DNA from: RUG14121 sp964533935
Lineage (GTDB): Bacteria; Bacillota_I; Bacilli_A; RF39; UBA660
Direction of reading: 5' to 3'
Assembly (NCBI GenBank): GCA_964533935.1
Contig: CAZHOG010000012.1
Coordinates: forward strand, 1-32,081
DNA: 32,081 nt
Shown here: in pieces, positions 16,115-24,195 of the stretch
Numbering within the stretch: position 1 is the first letter of the stretch
How the letters are laid out: each line of letters starts with the position of its first letter
The notes under the pieces: generated by a model
Told to the model about the DNA's origin: nothing
The model's database searches: none
Seen by the model: only the letters and a program-made list of their open reading frames with translations
Translations under genes and position numbers: made by a program

Positions 16115-17027
16115 ATTTTATTAAATATGCATAAATGTCTAAGGCAAGTTTTTCAACATTATGTTTTAAAGTTCCATTTTTTAAATCTAATTTTTTCAAA
16201 TTATCTTTATCAAAGATAACTGGATCTTTTTGTTCTAATGTTTCGTATTTCTTAACTATTTCTGAATCAATATCACCATCATTAGCAATTACAACATCAA
16301 CTTTTCTTTTACCTAGATAGCTATTTAAAGCCTTTATGTGATCACTTGCTTTAAAGTTATCAGTTTCTCCGGGTTGAGTCATCATATTATTTACATACAT
16401 GATTTTTGCATTAGATTGCTCTAATGCTTTTTTCATATCATCACATATTAAATTAGGTATTACACTAGTAAATAAACTACCCATACTTAATATTATTAAA
16501 TCAGCATGTTTTATTTCTTCTATTACTAAAGGATTAGTTTTAGTTTTTGCTTTATAATACACCTTTTTTATTTTTTTACTAGATTCAGTAATATTATGTT
16601 CTCCTTCAATAATTGAATTATCTTGCATTTTAGCCATAAGAACTACATTATCTTCAGTTAATGGTAAAACACTTCCTTTAAGATTAAATATATTTGATAA
16701 TAAAGATACTCCATCAGATATATTTCCAGTAATATTTGCCAGAGCAGTCAAAATTAAATTACCAACTGTATGGCCATTTAAATCACTACTAGTTTCAAAG
16801 CGATAATTTAGTAGTTCCTCAACTAATGGTTCTGTTTCAGATAAAGATACTAATACTCTTCTGATATCTCCAACCGCTACTATATTAAATTCTTCTCTTA
16901 ATCGTCCAGTACTTTTTCCATCATCACAAACTGATACTACTGCTGTAATATCTAATGGAAATAGTTTTAATCCTTTAAGTAAAGTAGACATTCCTGTTCC
17001 TCCACCTAATACAACAACTTTTTTTAT
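16113..17027 (-). CDS. yvcK: YvcK/CofD-like factor (gluconeogenesis and cell-shape regulator) with a probable AUA start
   Basis: Member of the YvcK/CofD family, which binds UDP-sugars and in Bacillus links carbon metabolism to wall synthesis. The frame reads KKVVVLGGGTGMSTLLKGLK, containing the N-terminal nucleotide-binding GGGTG loop. It continues with VCDDGKSTGRLREEF (family DDGGSSGRLR), VGDIRRVLVSLS, LNGHTVGNLILTALAN and LSMGSLFTSVIPNLI. The first ATG (16991) falls after GGGTG and would delete that loop. From the preceding in-frame stop (17061-17063) to GGGTG there is no ATG, GTG, TTG or CTG. ATA at 17027, followed by AAA AAA GTT, lies where relatives start. That start gives 304 residues, close to the family's usual length. 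The gene begins 7 nt after the GT2 gene's TAG, so coupled translation is likely. A variant ATG-to-ATA base or an assembly error is possible. Confidence 0.85.
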   Translation of the reverse strand: MKKVVVLGGGTGMSTLLKGLKLFPLDITAVVSVCDDGKSTGRLREEFNIVAVGDIRRVLVSLSETEPLVEELLNYRFETSSDLNGHTVGNLILTALANITGNISDGVSLLSNIFNLKGSVLPLTEDNVVLMAKMQDNSIIEGEHNITESSKKIKKVYYKAKTKTNPLVIEEIKHADLIILSMGSLFTSVIPNLICDDMKKALEQSNAKIMYVNNMMTQPGETDNFKASDHIKALNSYLGKRKVDVVIANDGDIDSEIVKKYETLEQKDPVIFDKDNLKKLDLKNGTLKHNVEKLALDIYAYLIK

Positions 17028-17034
17028 TTTATCA

Positions 17035-17877
17035 CTATTTCTTTCTAATTTTTTTAACTCTTAAATTAATATTATTCAAAAAATTTAAAATCTTTAATTC
17101 TCCATTACTTGCATCATTATAATTTTTTTCATAATACATAAAACTATCTTTTAAAATTTTATATTTATTTACAGCATTAACATTTTTATTTATTGTTACA
17201 GAGTGATCATGATACATTGTCACTTTATTATTTATAACAGTTTTATATTTTCTAACTTTTAATTTAGTAGCTAAAATATTTTCTTCATAATATAAAAATG
17301 TATTTTCATCTAAATAATTAATTGTTGTTAGTGCCTGTGAATCAATAGCAAATATACATCCTTTAACAACATCTACATATGTTACAGGTGTATTATAATA
17401 ATCATCTTTATAATACATTAATTTATTACGATAAAGCCTATTTAAAAGCGGTATATTCATTAATATATCATCTTTGGGTCCAGTTAGCTTCCAACCACGA
17501 GAAATACCCTGAGGTTCCTCTAAAACAGGTCCTACTAAAGCAACATCTTTTAACTTAAATGTTTTAATAATTTCTTTAATATCATTTTCACTATTAATTC
17601 TTATATCTGAATTAGAAACAAAAATTATTATATCTTTATATTTATCAATTAAGTACTTACATCCAATATTAATAGCTTTGGCAAATCCATAGTTTTTATC
17701 ATTGTTGATAAGTGTTATTTCTTTAATTTTTTTTAATGCCTTTTGAGAATCATCTGTGGAATTATTGTCAACAACAACTATTTCATCAATTATTTGATAA
17801 TCTTTTATATTATTTATCAATTTTAAGGTTGTTTTATAATCATTATAATTTATTATTAAAAATCCAATTTTTTTCAT
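17035..17877 (-). CDS. GT2 family glycosyltransferase
   Basis: A 280-residue GT-A enzyme: GFLIINYNDYKTTLKLI, VVVDNNSTDDS near 35, NNDKNYGFAKAINIGCKYL, then IIFVSNSDIRI in the DXD position, and late FLYYEENILATKLK. It resembles the rhamnosyl/galactosyl GT2 enzymes of surface-glycan loci and lacks membrane helices. AAGGG lies 8 nt before ATG 17877, and a good promoter sits at 17900-17928. It is the first gene of a two-gene unit with yvcK, which puts sugar transfer and a UDP-sugar-sensing regulator in one transcript. Donor and acceptor are unknown. Confidence 0.85.
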   Translation of the reverse strand: MKKIGFLIINYNDYKTTLKLINNIKDYQIIDEIVVVDNNSTDDSQKALKKIKEITLINNDKNYGFAKAINIGCKYLIDKYKDIIIFVSNSDIRINSENDIKEIIKTFKLKDVALVGPVLEEPQGISRGWKLTGPKDDILMNIPLLNRLYRNKLMYYKDDYYNTPVTYVDVVKGCIFAIDSQALTTINYLDENTFLYYEENILATKLKVRKYKTVINNKVTMYHDHSVTINKNVNAVNKYKILKDSFMYYEKNYNDASNGELKILNFLNNINLRVKKIRKK

Positions 17878-17899
17878 ATTAAGAACCCTTTCATATAAA

Positions 17900-17928
17900 A
17901 TTATACCATTTTCTTATAAATTTCTAAA
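17900..17928 (-). promoter_or_regulatory. Promoter for the GT2-yvcK unit
   Basis: TTTAGA (17928-17923), 17 bases, TATAAT (17905-17900), with TGG upstream of the -10 giving an extended -10. Confidence 0.55.
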
Positions 17929-17984
17929 TAAAAAAAGGAAATCAAGACTTTTTCTTGTATATGACTAGTAGAAGGGAGAAAAAA

Positions 17985-18923
17985 ATGATATGTTTATTAA
18001 ATGATATTATATTTAAAACAATGTTCAAAACAAATAATAGTTTTAGAATTTTATTAAACAGAATTTTTAAACATTACTATGATTTAGATATTCTAGATTA
18101 TTATCTGACTGATGAAGAATTATTAATAGAAAATATAAATTCTATTAATAATAGAGTTGATCTGTTACTATTTAATAAAAGTAATAATTACTATTTAAAT
18201 ATTGAAGTAAATAAAAATAGTAATAATTATTACAAAAACAGAAATTTATCTTATGAAGCTAAAATAATATTAAAAGTATTTAAAAAAACTGCTGATTATA
18301 AGACTAAATTTAAAGTTATGCAAATAAATATTAATAATTTTTATTGTCCAGATAGTAAAGATATAATAGGTTCAGCTATGACTATGTTTGACATTGTAAA
18401 TAACATTAAAGATGATAGAATTATTACTTATAATTTATATCTAGGCAAATTCAAAAATATCGAATATAATAATCTTAAGGAAATTGAAAAAGATTTAGCA
18501 ATATTATGTTGTACAGATATCAATAAGATGGAAACACTTGCTAAAGATGATTCAATAAGGAGAGATATTATGACTAAATATAAAAAATTAATTAGTGATG
18601 AAGAATTTTTAGCTAAACTCTTTGATAAAGATGATGATTTTGAATGTATCTTAAATGCTGAAAAAAGTGATGCCAGAGAACAAGGTCACGCAGAAGGTTT
18701 TGAAACTGGAAAATTAGCTGGCTTTTCTGAAGGCATCAAAGCAGGTATTGAAAAAGGTATCGAGCAAGGCATTGAGCAAGGTATTGAGCAAGGCATTGAA
18801 AAAGGCATTGATCAAAAAGAAAAAGATATAATTATAAATATGAAAAAAATGAATTTATCTTCTGAAGAAATATCAAATCTTACTAAAATTGATATTAATA
18901 AAATAAAAAAAATTGTAGATTAA
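17985..18923 (+). CDS. Rpn/PD-(D/E)XK nuclease-family protein with C-terminal GIEQ repeats
   Basis: Resembles the Rpn / PDDEXK_2 transposase-like family of putative DNases. The N-terminus MICLLNDIIFKTMF corresponds to the family's N-terminal D-x-x-F-K motif. The likely catalytic core has D in NRVDLLLF and E in YLNIEVNKN, where most relatives have ExQ or ExK. The middle is helical (LKEIEKDLAILCC). The C-terminus carries seven GI(E/K/D)x tetrapeptides, as seen in many Rpn proteins, then a short helix-turn-helix-like tail (SSEEISNLTKIDINKIKKIV). ATG 17985 is chosen because GAAGGGAG lies 6 nt upstream; an ATG at 17961 has none. It stands alone on the plus strand between minus-strand units, consistent with mobile origin, but no inverted repeats were seen. 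Activity may be weakened by the N in place of Q/K. Confidence 0.75.
   Translation: MICLLNDIIFKTMFKTNNSFRILLNRIFKHYYDLDILDYYLTDEELLIENINSINNRVDLLLFNKSNNYYLNIEVNKNSNNYYKNRNLSYEAKIILKVFKKTADYKTKFKVMQININNFYCPDSKDIIGSAMTMFDIVNNIKDDRIITYNLYLGKFKNIEYNNLKEIEKDLAILCCTDINKMETLAKDDSIRRDIMTKYKKLISDEEFLAKLFDKDDDFECILNAEKSDAREQGHAEGFETGKLAGFSEGIKAGIEKGIEQGIEQGIEQGIEKGIDQKEKDIIINMKKMNLSSEEISNLTKIDINKIKKIVD
18732..18815 (+). repeat. Seven 12-bp tandem repeats encoding GIxx
   Basis: Seven in-frame 12-bp units (consensus GGCATTGAGCAA) encode GIKA-GIEK-GIEQ-GIEQ-GIEQ-GIEK-GIDQ. Units differ mainly at third positions. Copy number could vary without changing the frame. Confidence 0.85.
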
Positions 18924-18939
18924 AAATCTACAATTTTTT
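18907..18939. terminator. Bidirectional terminator between the Rpn-like gene and tsaD
   Basis: AAAAAATTGTAGAT and ATCTACAATTTTTT form a 14-bp stem around TAAAA, with T-tracts in both directions. It overlaps both stop codons. Confidence 0.8.
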
Positions 18940-19942
18940 AGTTTAAAGTAATTTGACTTTGAGCATTAGTATCTAATGTAGCAAACTCTTTTTTTAAATA
19001 TAATGGATATGCGGCACAACCTATCATTGCAGCATTATCGGTACAATATAATATATTTGGTACTGTTAAATCAACTTCATATTTATCACATACTTTTTTT
19101 ATTTCTTCTCTTAAATAATTATTAGCAGAAACTCCTCCAGCAATAATCATATTTTTTATTCCAGTATTTTTAAGCGCTAATTCAACTTTTCTTGTTAATT
19201 CATCAATAGCAACTGTTTGAAAACTACAAGCCAAATCATTTTTATTTATTTCATTACCTCTTTGCGTTTCATTATGTACAAGATTAATTATTGCACTCTT
19301 TAATCCACTAAAACTAAAATTATAAGTATTATCATTTACAGGTTTTGGTAATTGATATGAACATTGGCCTAATTTAGCCATTTTTTCTACATTAGGTCCT
19401 CCTGGATATTTAACTCCAATTACTCTAGCTACTTTATCATATACTTCACCAATGGAATCATCTAAAGTACTACCCAAAATTTCAAATTGATAATCATCTT
19501 TCATAATAACCATATCGGTATGTCCCCCACTTACAATTAGTGCAAGTAATGGGAATTGCATTTTCTTTTCCAAGTTATTTGCATAGATATGTCCAATAGT
19601 ATGATTAACTTTTATTAATGGTTTTTTATAGGCATAACTAATAGCTTTTGCACATTCAAGCCCAACTAGTAAACTACCCATTAAACCTGGTGCATATGTT
19701 ACTGCTATTGCATCAATATCATCCATAGTTAATGATGTTTTATTCATTGTTTCTTCTAAAACCATAGTAATGTTTTCTGTATGCATACGTGATGCAATTT
19801 CAGGAACTACACCACCAAATTCTGCATGAGTATCCATTTGTGTTAAAATAGTTAAACTTTCAACTTTACAACCATTTTTTATAATTGCCATTGAAGTCTC
19901 ATCACATGATGACTCAATAGCTAAAATATTAACATCTTTCAT
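18938..19942 (-). CDS. tsaD: tRNA N6-adenosine threonylcarbamoyltransferase TsaD
   Basis: Kae1/TsaD family ATPase-fold enzyme that transfers threonylcarbamoyl to A37 of ANN-decoding tRNAs in the cytoplasm. It shows the start ILAIESSCDETS, FGGVVPEIASRMHTENI, the metal-binding HTIGH (His114 and His118), LIVSGGHTDMV, GEVYDKVARVIG, NFSFSGLKSAI, IAGGVSANNYLREE and CTDNAAMIG. It is full length at 334 residues. GGGAG lies 6 nt before ATG 19942. Its start overlaps rimI by 14 nt, so tsaB-rimI-tsaD form one translationally coupled operon, with tsaE in the next unit. Confidence 0.97.
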   Translation of the reverse strand: MKDVNILAIESSCDETSMAIIKNGCKVESLTILTQMDTHAEFGGVVPEIASRMHTENITMVLEETMNKTSLTMDDIDAIAVTYAPGLMGSLLVGLECAKAISYAYKKPLIKVNHTIGHIYANNLEKKMQFPLLALIVSGGHTDMVIMKDDYQFEILGSTLDDSIGEVYDKVARVIGVKYPGGPNVEKMAKLGQCSYQLPKPVNDNTYNFSFSGLKSAIINLVHNETQRGNEINKNDLACSFQTVAIDELTRKVELALKNTGIKNMIIAGGVSANNYLREEIKKVCDKYEVDLTVPNILYCTDNAAMIGCAAYPLYLKKEFATLDTNAQSQITLN

Positions 19943-20360
19943 ATTTTACTCCCATCAAATAAGCATCAGTATCTCCATAATATTTTTTACGAGTACTAAT
20001 AACTTCAAAACCAAATTTTTTATATAAAGAAATTGCATTAAGATTATTTACAGCAACTTCTAAAGTCATCATTTCTACTGAATCATTTAAATTTGATATC
20101 ATAAAATCCATCAAATTAGTTCCAATACGTTTATTTCTATATTCATCTAATACAACAATATTTAATATTTCGCATGTTTCGTATAATTCGATAACCATTA
20201 ATAATCCTACTGGTTTATTATCTTCAAAATAAAGATATATTTTATTATAATCATATTTAAACATTTCATCTAAATTATAAACATTTGTAAAATTTTTATT
20301 CACAATCAAACCTAATTCATTAATTGATTTTGCATCTTCTATAGTTGCAAGTCTAATCAT
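19929..20360 (-). CDS. rimI: RimI-like GNAT N-acetyltransferase
   Basis: A 143-residue single-domain GNAT. The start IRLATIEDAKSINEL is typical of the fold. The acetyl-CoA pyrophosphate loop lies in VVLDEYRNKRIGTNLM near 75-90, and NAISLYKKFGFEVI is the usual C-terminal GNAT motif. RimI acetylates the N-terminal Ala of ribosomal protein bS18 in E. coli. The assignment here rests on its position between tsaB and tsaD, the common Firmicutes order. It overlaps tsaB by 4 nt (ATGA) and tsaD by 14 nt. A different protein substrate cannot be excluded. Confidence 0.88.
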   Translation of the reverse strand: MIRLATIEDAKSINELGLIVNKNFTNVYNLDEMFKYDYNKIYLYFEDNKPVGLLMVIELYETCEILNIVVLDEYRNKRIGTNLMDFMISNLNDSVEMMTLEVAVNNLNAISLYKKFGFEVISTRKKYYGDTDAYLMGVKYERC

Positions 20361-20923
20361 TTTAAAACCTCTATAGTTTTAATGTATAATGGATTAACTG
20401 CATGTGGATTAATAGCAGATTCTGTTTTTAAATATTCATATACTTTTTCATAATTAATATCTTCAACTAACTCAATATCATTTTCATTCAAATACTTTTC
20501 ATATTCATCTTTTTTTAAATAAAAATAATCATCGATTAAATCATTTGTTTTGGAATATTTTGCAACATATGCTCCATTCTTTTCTAAAACACTAACTATT
20601 TTATTATCTTTATCAATCATTATAGCTTTCATTTTTAAAACATTAATTACTTTAATAGGAATATTTAAGCAAAAAGCTAATGTTTTTGATATGGTAACAC
20701 CTATTCTAACTCCTGTAAAAGAACCAGGTCCATTAACAACTAATATTTCATTAACGTCTTTTATATCCAAATTATTTGAATTAATTATTTCATCAATTAA
20801 AGGCATTGTAAAAACACTATGTTGCATTTGAGATAATTTATGTTTTTCATCAAGTACTTTTCCATCCTTAAATAAAACAATATTTATATATTCATCATGT
20901 GTATCAATAAATAAAGAATACAT
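20357..20923 (-). CDS. tsaB: TsaB, t6A synthesis partner of TsaD
   Basis: An actin-like-fold protein that dimerises with TsaD in bacterial t6A formation. It shows MYSLFIDTHDEYINIVLF at the start and the family hallmark VVNGPGSFTGVRIGVTISK near 65-83. At 188 residues it is slightly short against about 220-230 in many orthologues, with a reduced C-terminal domain. First gene of the tsaB-rimI-tsaD operon; a promoter candidate lies at 20952-20980. Confidence 0.93.
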   Translation of the reverse strand: MYSLFIDTHDEYINIVLFKDGKVLDEKHKLSQMQHSVFTMPLIDEIINSNNLDIKDVNEILVVNGPGSFTGVRIGVTISKTLAFCLNIPIKVINVLKMKAIMIDKDNKIVSVLEKNGAYVAKYSKTNDLIDDYFYLKKDEYEKYLNENDIELVEDINYEKVYEYLKTESAINPHAVNPLYIKTIEVLK

Positions 20924-20951
20924 AGAATCACTTCTTTCATTTCAGTTATTA

Positions 20952-20980
20952 ATTGTACCACATTTTATCATAAAAAAAAA
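20952..20980 (-). promoter_or_regulatory. Candidate promoter of the tsaB operon, overlapping a terminator T-tract
   Basis: TGGTACAAT gives an extended -10 (TACAAT at 20957-20952). Seventeen bases upstream the -35 position is TTTTTT, supplied by the T-tract of the terminator of the preceding gene. Confidence 0.4.
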
Positions 20981-21002
20981 CTGGCAGTTTATTTTGCCAG
21001 TT
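20979..21002 (-). terminator. Intrinsic terminator after the tsaE operon
   Basis: AACTGGCA (21002-20995) pairs with TGCCAGTT (20986-20979), followed by nine Ts. It overlaps the stop of the preceding gene and is the most GC-rich hairpin of this half of the window. Confidence 0.88.
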
Positions 21003-21345
21003 ACCATAAAATAAATCCAAATAAATATGAAGAAGCATTAAGTATTAAAGATATTAAAAAAGGATTAATTTTTTTATAGTCTAAATTTTTCTTATATATT
21101 AATCCTTCAATTATTAATACCAATATTTCTAGAATAATCATAGAATAATTTTTATATTTTATTCCGTACTTAAAATCAATAGATGAAGAAATAGATACAA
21201 CTAATGGATTAGTTAATATATTAACTAATAAAACTATAACTAAATCTTTTTTTCTAATACCAATAATAAATGCTATTATACATTCAATAACAATTGTTAA
21301 ACTTAAACATATAAGCATATATTTAGGAAGTTCATTGATTGTCAT
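21001..21345 (-). CDS. Small four-helix membrane protein, unknown function
   Basis: 114 residues with about four hydrophobic helices. ECIIAFIIGIRKKDLVIVLLVNILTNP has an embedded acidic residue in helix one and a conserved-looking NILTNP turn, as in small membrane proteins that often neighbour surface-protein genes in clostridia. The start overlaps the end of the SH3-repeat gene by 14 nt and has no clear ribosome site, so it is probably translated by coupling. Last gene before a strong terminator. It may work with the SH3-repeat protein; that is inference from the overlap. Confidence 0.65.
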   Translation of the reverse strand: MTINELPKYMLICLSLTIVIECIIAFIIGIRKKDLVIVLLVNILTNPLVVSISSSIDFKYGIKYKNYSMIILEILVLIIEGLIYKKNLDYKKINPFLISLILNASSYLFGFILW

Positions 21346-22957
21346 TATTAGTAGTATTTTCAGTATTATCTATAGATAACACTTCAACATTGTCATCATT
21401 TTGATTTAATGATTGATTTTGATCAATATTTTGGTTTTGAACAATATTTTGATTTTGAGCAAACAATTGGTTTTGTTCATACATTTTATTTTGTTCTATT
21501 ATTTCTTCTTGTTCTTTTTTTAACTTTTTATTTTTTTCCTTTTTAATAAGTATAATTGTAACCAAAGCAGTTACTGCAAGAACTAATGCACCTCCGATTG
21601 AACAATATATTATTTCATTTGGAGTTAATTTGAATTTACTATCTTTACTTGTATTTTTATTATTTTCATTTTCAGTAGACTCAGTATTATTTTCATCATT
21701 AGATATTACAGTATCTTTAACTCTACTACATACTTGTTGACTTTCAATTTCTATATCTTTAGAAATTTTAAGCCATCCTGTAAAGTCATCTTTTTTTACG
21801 TAGTAAAAATTAAAATCACCTTCTGCATATTTCATATAATATGATTCAATTATATCTCCAGCACTAAAAGGAGATGCTGTAAAGATAACATTTTTTAAAT
21901 TAGGTTGTTCAAAGAAACGCATTCCATCAGCAAATGTAATTTGATATTTTTCATATGATGTAAATATTTCTTCATTATCTGCATTAATAACAATCCAACC
22001 TGAAACATTATTATAAGTAACATAATAATAAGAAAATAAATCGAACCCCATATTAGAATAAGCTGGTTGATCACTATATAAAACATTTAATTCTGTATTT
22101 GCAGGAATTTGAGTTAATACTTTAGAATTTTGTGTTGATTTTTCATATAAATTAATACCATTTGAAGAATTTACAAAAAGAGTCATACAATCTTCTTTAT
22201 ATGCAAAATTATTATTTAATTGATCTAATTTAATCCATCCTTTTTCTTTTTCAACATAAACATAACCCTCATGTCCATATGTCATATAAGTATATTTAAT
22301 TTCAATTAAATCATTTATATTTAGTGTTTTACCAGTTTTATTTAAAGTTAATGGTGAATCATATATATCAACATTGTATTTTGTAACTATTGCTGAAGCT
22401 TCTGTTACATTAGCAACATTAGATTTCATAATTTCATTTTCATAAGTATATTTAAAAACATATCCTGTTTTTCCATTATATGATACATATGCCCAACAAT
22501 CATCTGAATACATATACTTTAATGTAGTTCCTTTAGGAATTTTAATATTATCTTTTTTTCCATATATTTCAGATGGTCCATTATAAAGATAACAATCATC
22601 CCCAATAACATATAAAGATAGTTCTTCATCATTTTTATACATATCTTTATAATTAAAGTCTTTTGAAACAACCTCAAGATCTGTACTTTTAACAGAATAA
22701 TAGTTATTTGTATTTTCATCTAATACATCAAAATAATCTACCCCATCTTTTTTATATTCATATACTGCCTTAAAAACAGAATCATAATCATAATGCTTTG
22801 TCGAATCATCTTCTCCAACTACAACATCTATTCCATTTGGATTACTTACTCTAACCTTAAATTGTGACATTTCTGGCGAACCCATATCTGCATTAACCAT
22901 TGTTGGTAGTATTAAAAATAATACTAATAAACTCATTAATTTAATTATTTTTTTCAT
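21332..22957 (-). CDS. Surface protein with four SH3b-like repeats, a C-terminal anchor helix and an N/Q-rich cytoplasmic tail
   Basis: A signal peptide (MKKIIKLMSLLVLFLILP ... VNADMG) is followed by an extracellular region of about 400 residues. This region contains four bacterial-SH3-like units with C-terminal Trp/Tyr-Val motifs: CWAYVSYNGKTGYVF, GYVYVEKEKGWIKL, YYYVTYNNVSGWIVI and FYYVKKDDFTGWLKI. A membrane helix (IIYCSIGGALVLAVTALVTI) near 455-475 is followed by KKEKNKKLKKEQEE and a tail with repeated QNQ motifs (AQNQNIVQNQNIDQNQ) and DN-rich end. SH3b domains usually bind cell-wall peptides, so a sensor or wall anchor is plausible. It shares an operon with tsaE, an MFS-like protein and two tiny membrane proteins. 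The N/Q-rich tail is unusual and could self-associate. Confidence 0.82.
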   Translation of the reverse strand: MKKIIKLMSLLVLFLILPTMVNADMGSPEMSQFKVRVSNPNGIDVVVGEDDSTKHYDYDSVFKAVYEYKKDGVDYFDVLDENTNNYYSVKSTDLEVVSKDFNYKDMYKNDEELSLYVIGDDCYLYNGPSEIYGKKDNIKIPKGTTLKYMYSDDCWAYVSYNGKTGYVFKYTYENEIMKSNVANVTEASAIVTKYNVDIYDSPLTLNKTGKTLNINDLIEIKYTYMTYGHEGYVYVEKEKGWIKLDQLNNNFAYKEDCMTLFVNSSNGINLYEKSTQNSKVLTQIPANTELNVLYSDQPAYSNMGFDLFSYYYVTYNNVSGWIVINADNEEIFTSYEKYQITFADGMRFFEQPNLKNVIFTASPFSAGDIIESYYMKYAEGDFNFYYVKKDDFTGWLKISKDIEIESQQVCSRVKDTVISNDENNTESTENENNKNTSKDSKFKLTPNEIIYCSIGGALVLAVTALVTIILIKKEKNKKLKKEQEEIIEQNKMYEQNQLFAQNQNIVQNQNIDQNQSLNQNDDNVEVLSIDNTENTTNNDNQ

Positions 22958-23102
22958 TTTCTCTCACTTCTTCCCTTAATTCTTTATTTGTTAAAAATAT
23001 AGCTATAATTATTAAAACAATAACTACAATACCTAAAATAATAATTGGAACCATATTTTCTTTAAATATAACTTGATTAAATATATATTTAATATTATTC
23101 AT
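22941..23102 (-). CDS. 53-residue single-helix membrane protein
   Basis: A short ORF starting ATG at 23102 and ending TAA at 22941. It encodes MNNIKYIFNQVIFKEN, then a hydrophobic helix (VPIIILGIVVIVLIII) and a charged tail (NKELREEVRENEKNN). It overlaps the end of the MFS-like gene by 8 nt and the start of the SH3-repeat gene by 17 nt, filling the only space in an otherwise gapless operon. AAGGAGG lies 13 nt upstream, a little far. It has N-out/C-in or reverse single-pass topology with a coiled-coil-like acidic/basic tail. Unrecognised; it could be a partner of the SH3 protein. Confidence 0.6.
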   Translation of the reverse strand: MNNIKYIFNQVIFKENMVPIIILGIVVIVLIIIAIFLTNKELREEVRENEKNN

Positions 23103-24171
23103 ATTTTATATCGCGCCTCCTTATTATTTTTAATAAGATTAGTAAACACACCAATGATACTATTATAATTATAATACAATTTATTAATAAAGGAAACCTA
23201 ATAAAAAATATTGGTATTGTTCCAATAAATAAGCCAATGGTTGTCCAGCCAAATGCTAGGCCGGGTTTATTCTTTAATACAGATACTAATATACCTAAAG
23301 TTAATGACATCGTCATACTAAATAGTAAAACACCTATTAATGATACAACCATTAGTTCATTACCAAATATTAAAAATGGTAGAGCACCAATAGTACTAAT
23401 AACTGCTACTTTACGAATACCAAATGTATCAGATATTATTCCTCCAAGAGCTTTCCCACAGCCCATAAACACATATAATAATATTGTTTCAAAAACTGTT
23501 TTATTCCAAGAAGTTGGTATTCCATAACCAATATATCCTCTAAATATTACTACTAATACTGCTAATAAAATAATTATTTTAGAATCTATCTTTTTATTAT
23601 GATAATTAAAATTATTTGCAATATACTTTTTATCATTTTTATGTTCTTCTGCTAACAATACAAATGGTATCATTGTTAAACCTAATATTATAAGGATTAT
23701 AAAGGACAAATTAGTTTTACTTAATAATTTACCTATAATAACTCCAAAAGATCCTCCAGAGACAAATATAGCACTATGAGAAAGATTTCCATTACTTTCT
23801 CTAAGTGTTAATTCTGCTCCACTAACATGAATAAAGGCATTACCTAAACATATTAAGATTAATGGAATAAAATATATATTTAAAATATTTAAATTAAATA
23901 ATATAAAACCTATTAATAATAATGATATTCCGATTAAACCAGTATTTAATTTAGGATATCTATCATTTATATATCCTATAATAGATTGTGGAACAAATGC
24001 TAAAGCATCATATATAAATGGAATAACCCATAACAATGTCCAATTGCCAATAATTTTTCCTAAAGAAAAAAAGCACAAAATTTCAGTTATCATATGAACA
24101 TAAAAATATAGATATCCTACTTCTATGTTTTTTTGAAATAATGTACTTTTAATATTTTTTAAAATTTTCAT
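23095..24171 (-). CDS. MFS-like transporter
   Basis: A 358-residue protein with about 11-12 hydrophobic helices. It has an MFS A-type loop GYINDRYPKLNTGLIG between helices 2 and 3, GGSFGVIIGKLL in the middle, and a second half beginning ISDTFGIRKVAVISTIG, which repeats the loop pattern as expected for the MFS two-fold repeat. It is shorter than typical MFS proteins (about 400). The ribosome site is weak. It lies directly downstream of tsaE and overlaps the 53-residue ORF. Substrate unknown. Confidence 0.75.
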   Translation of the reverse strand: MKILKNIKSTLFQKNIEVGYLYFYVHMITEILCFFSLGKIIGNWTLLWVIPFIYDALAFVPQSIIGYINDRYPKLNTGLIGISLLLIGFILFNLNILNIYFIPLILICLGNAFIHVSGAELTLRESNGNLSHSAIFVSGGSFGVIIGKLLSKTNLSFIILIILGLTMIPFVLLAEEHKNDKKYIANNFNYHNKKIDSKIIILLAVLVVIFRGYIGYGIPTSWNKTVFETILLYVFMGCGKALGGIISDTFGIRKVAVISTIGALPFLIFGNELMVVSLIGVLLFSMTMSLTLGILVSVLKNKPGLAFGWTTIGLFIGTIPIFFIRFPLLINCIIIIIVSLVCLLILLKIIRRRDIKYE

Positions 24172-24195
24172 AAATCAACTCATCTCATAATTAAA

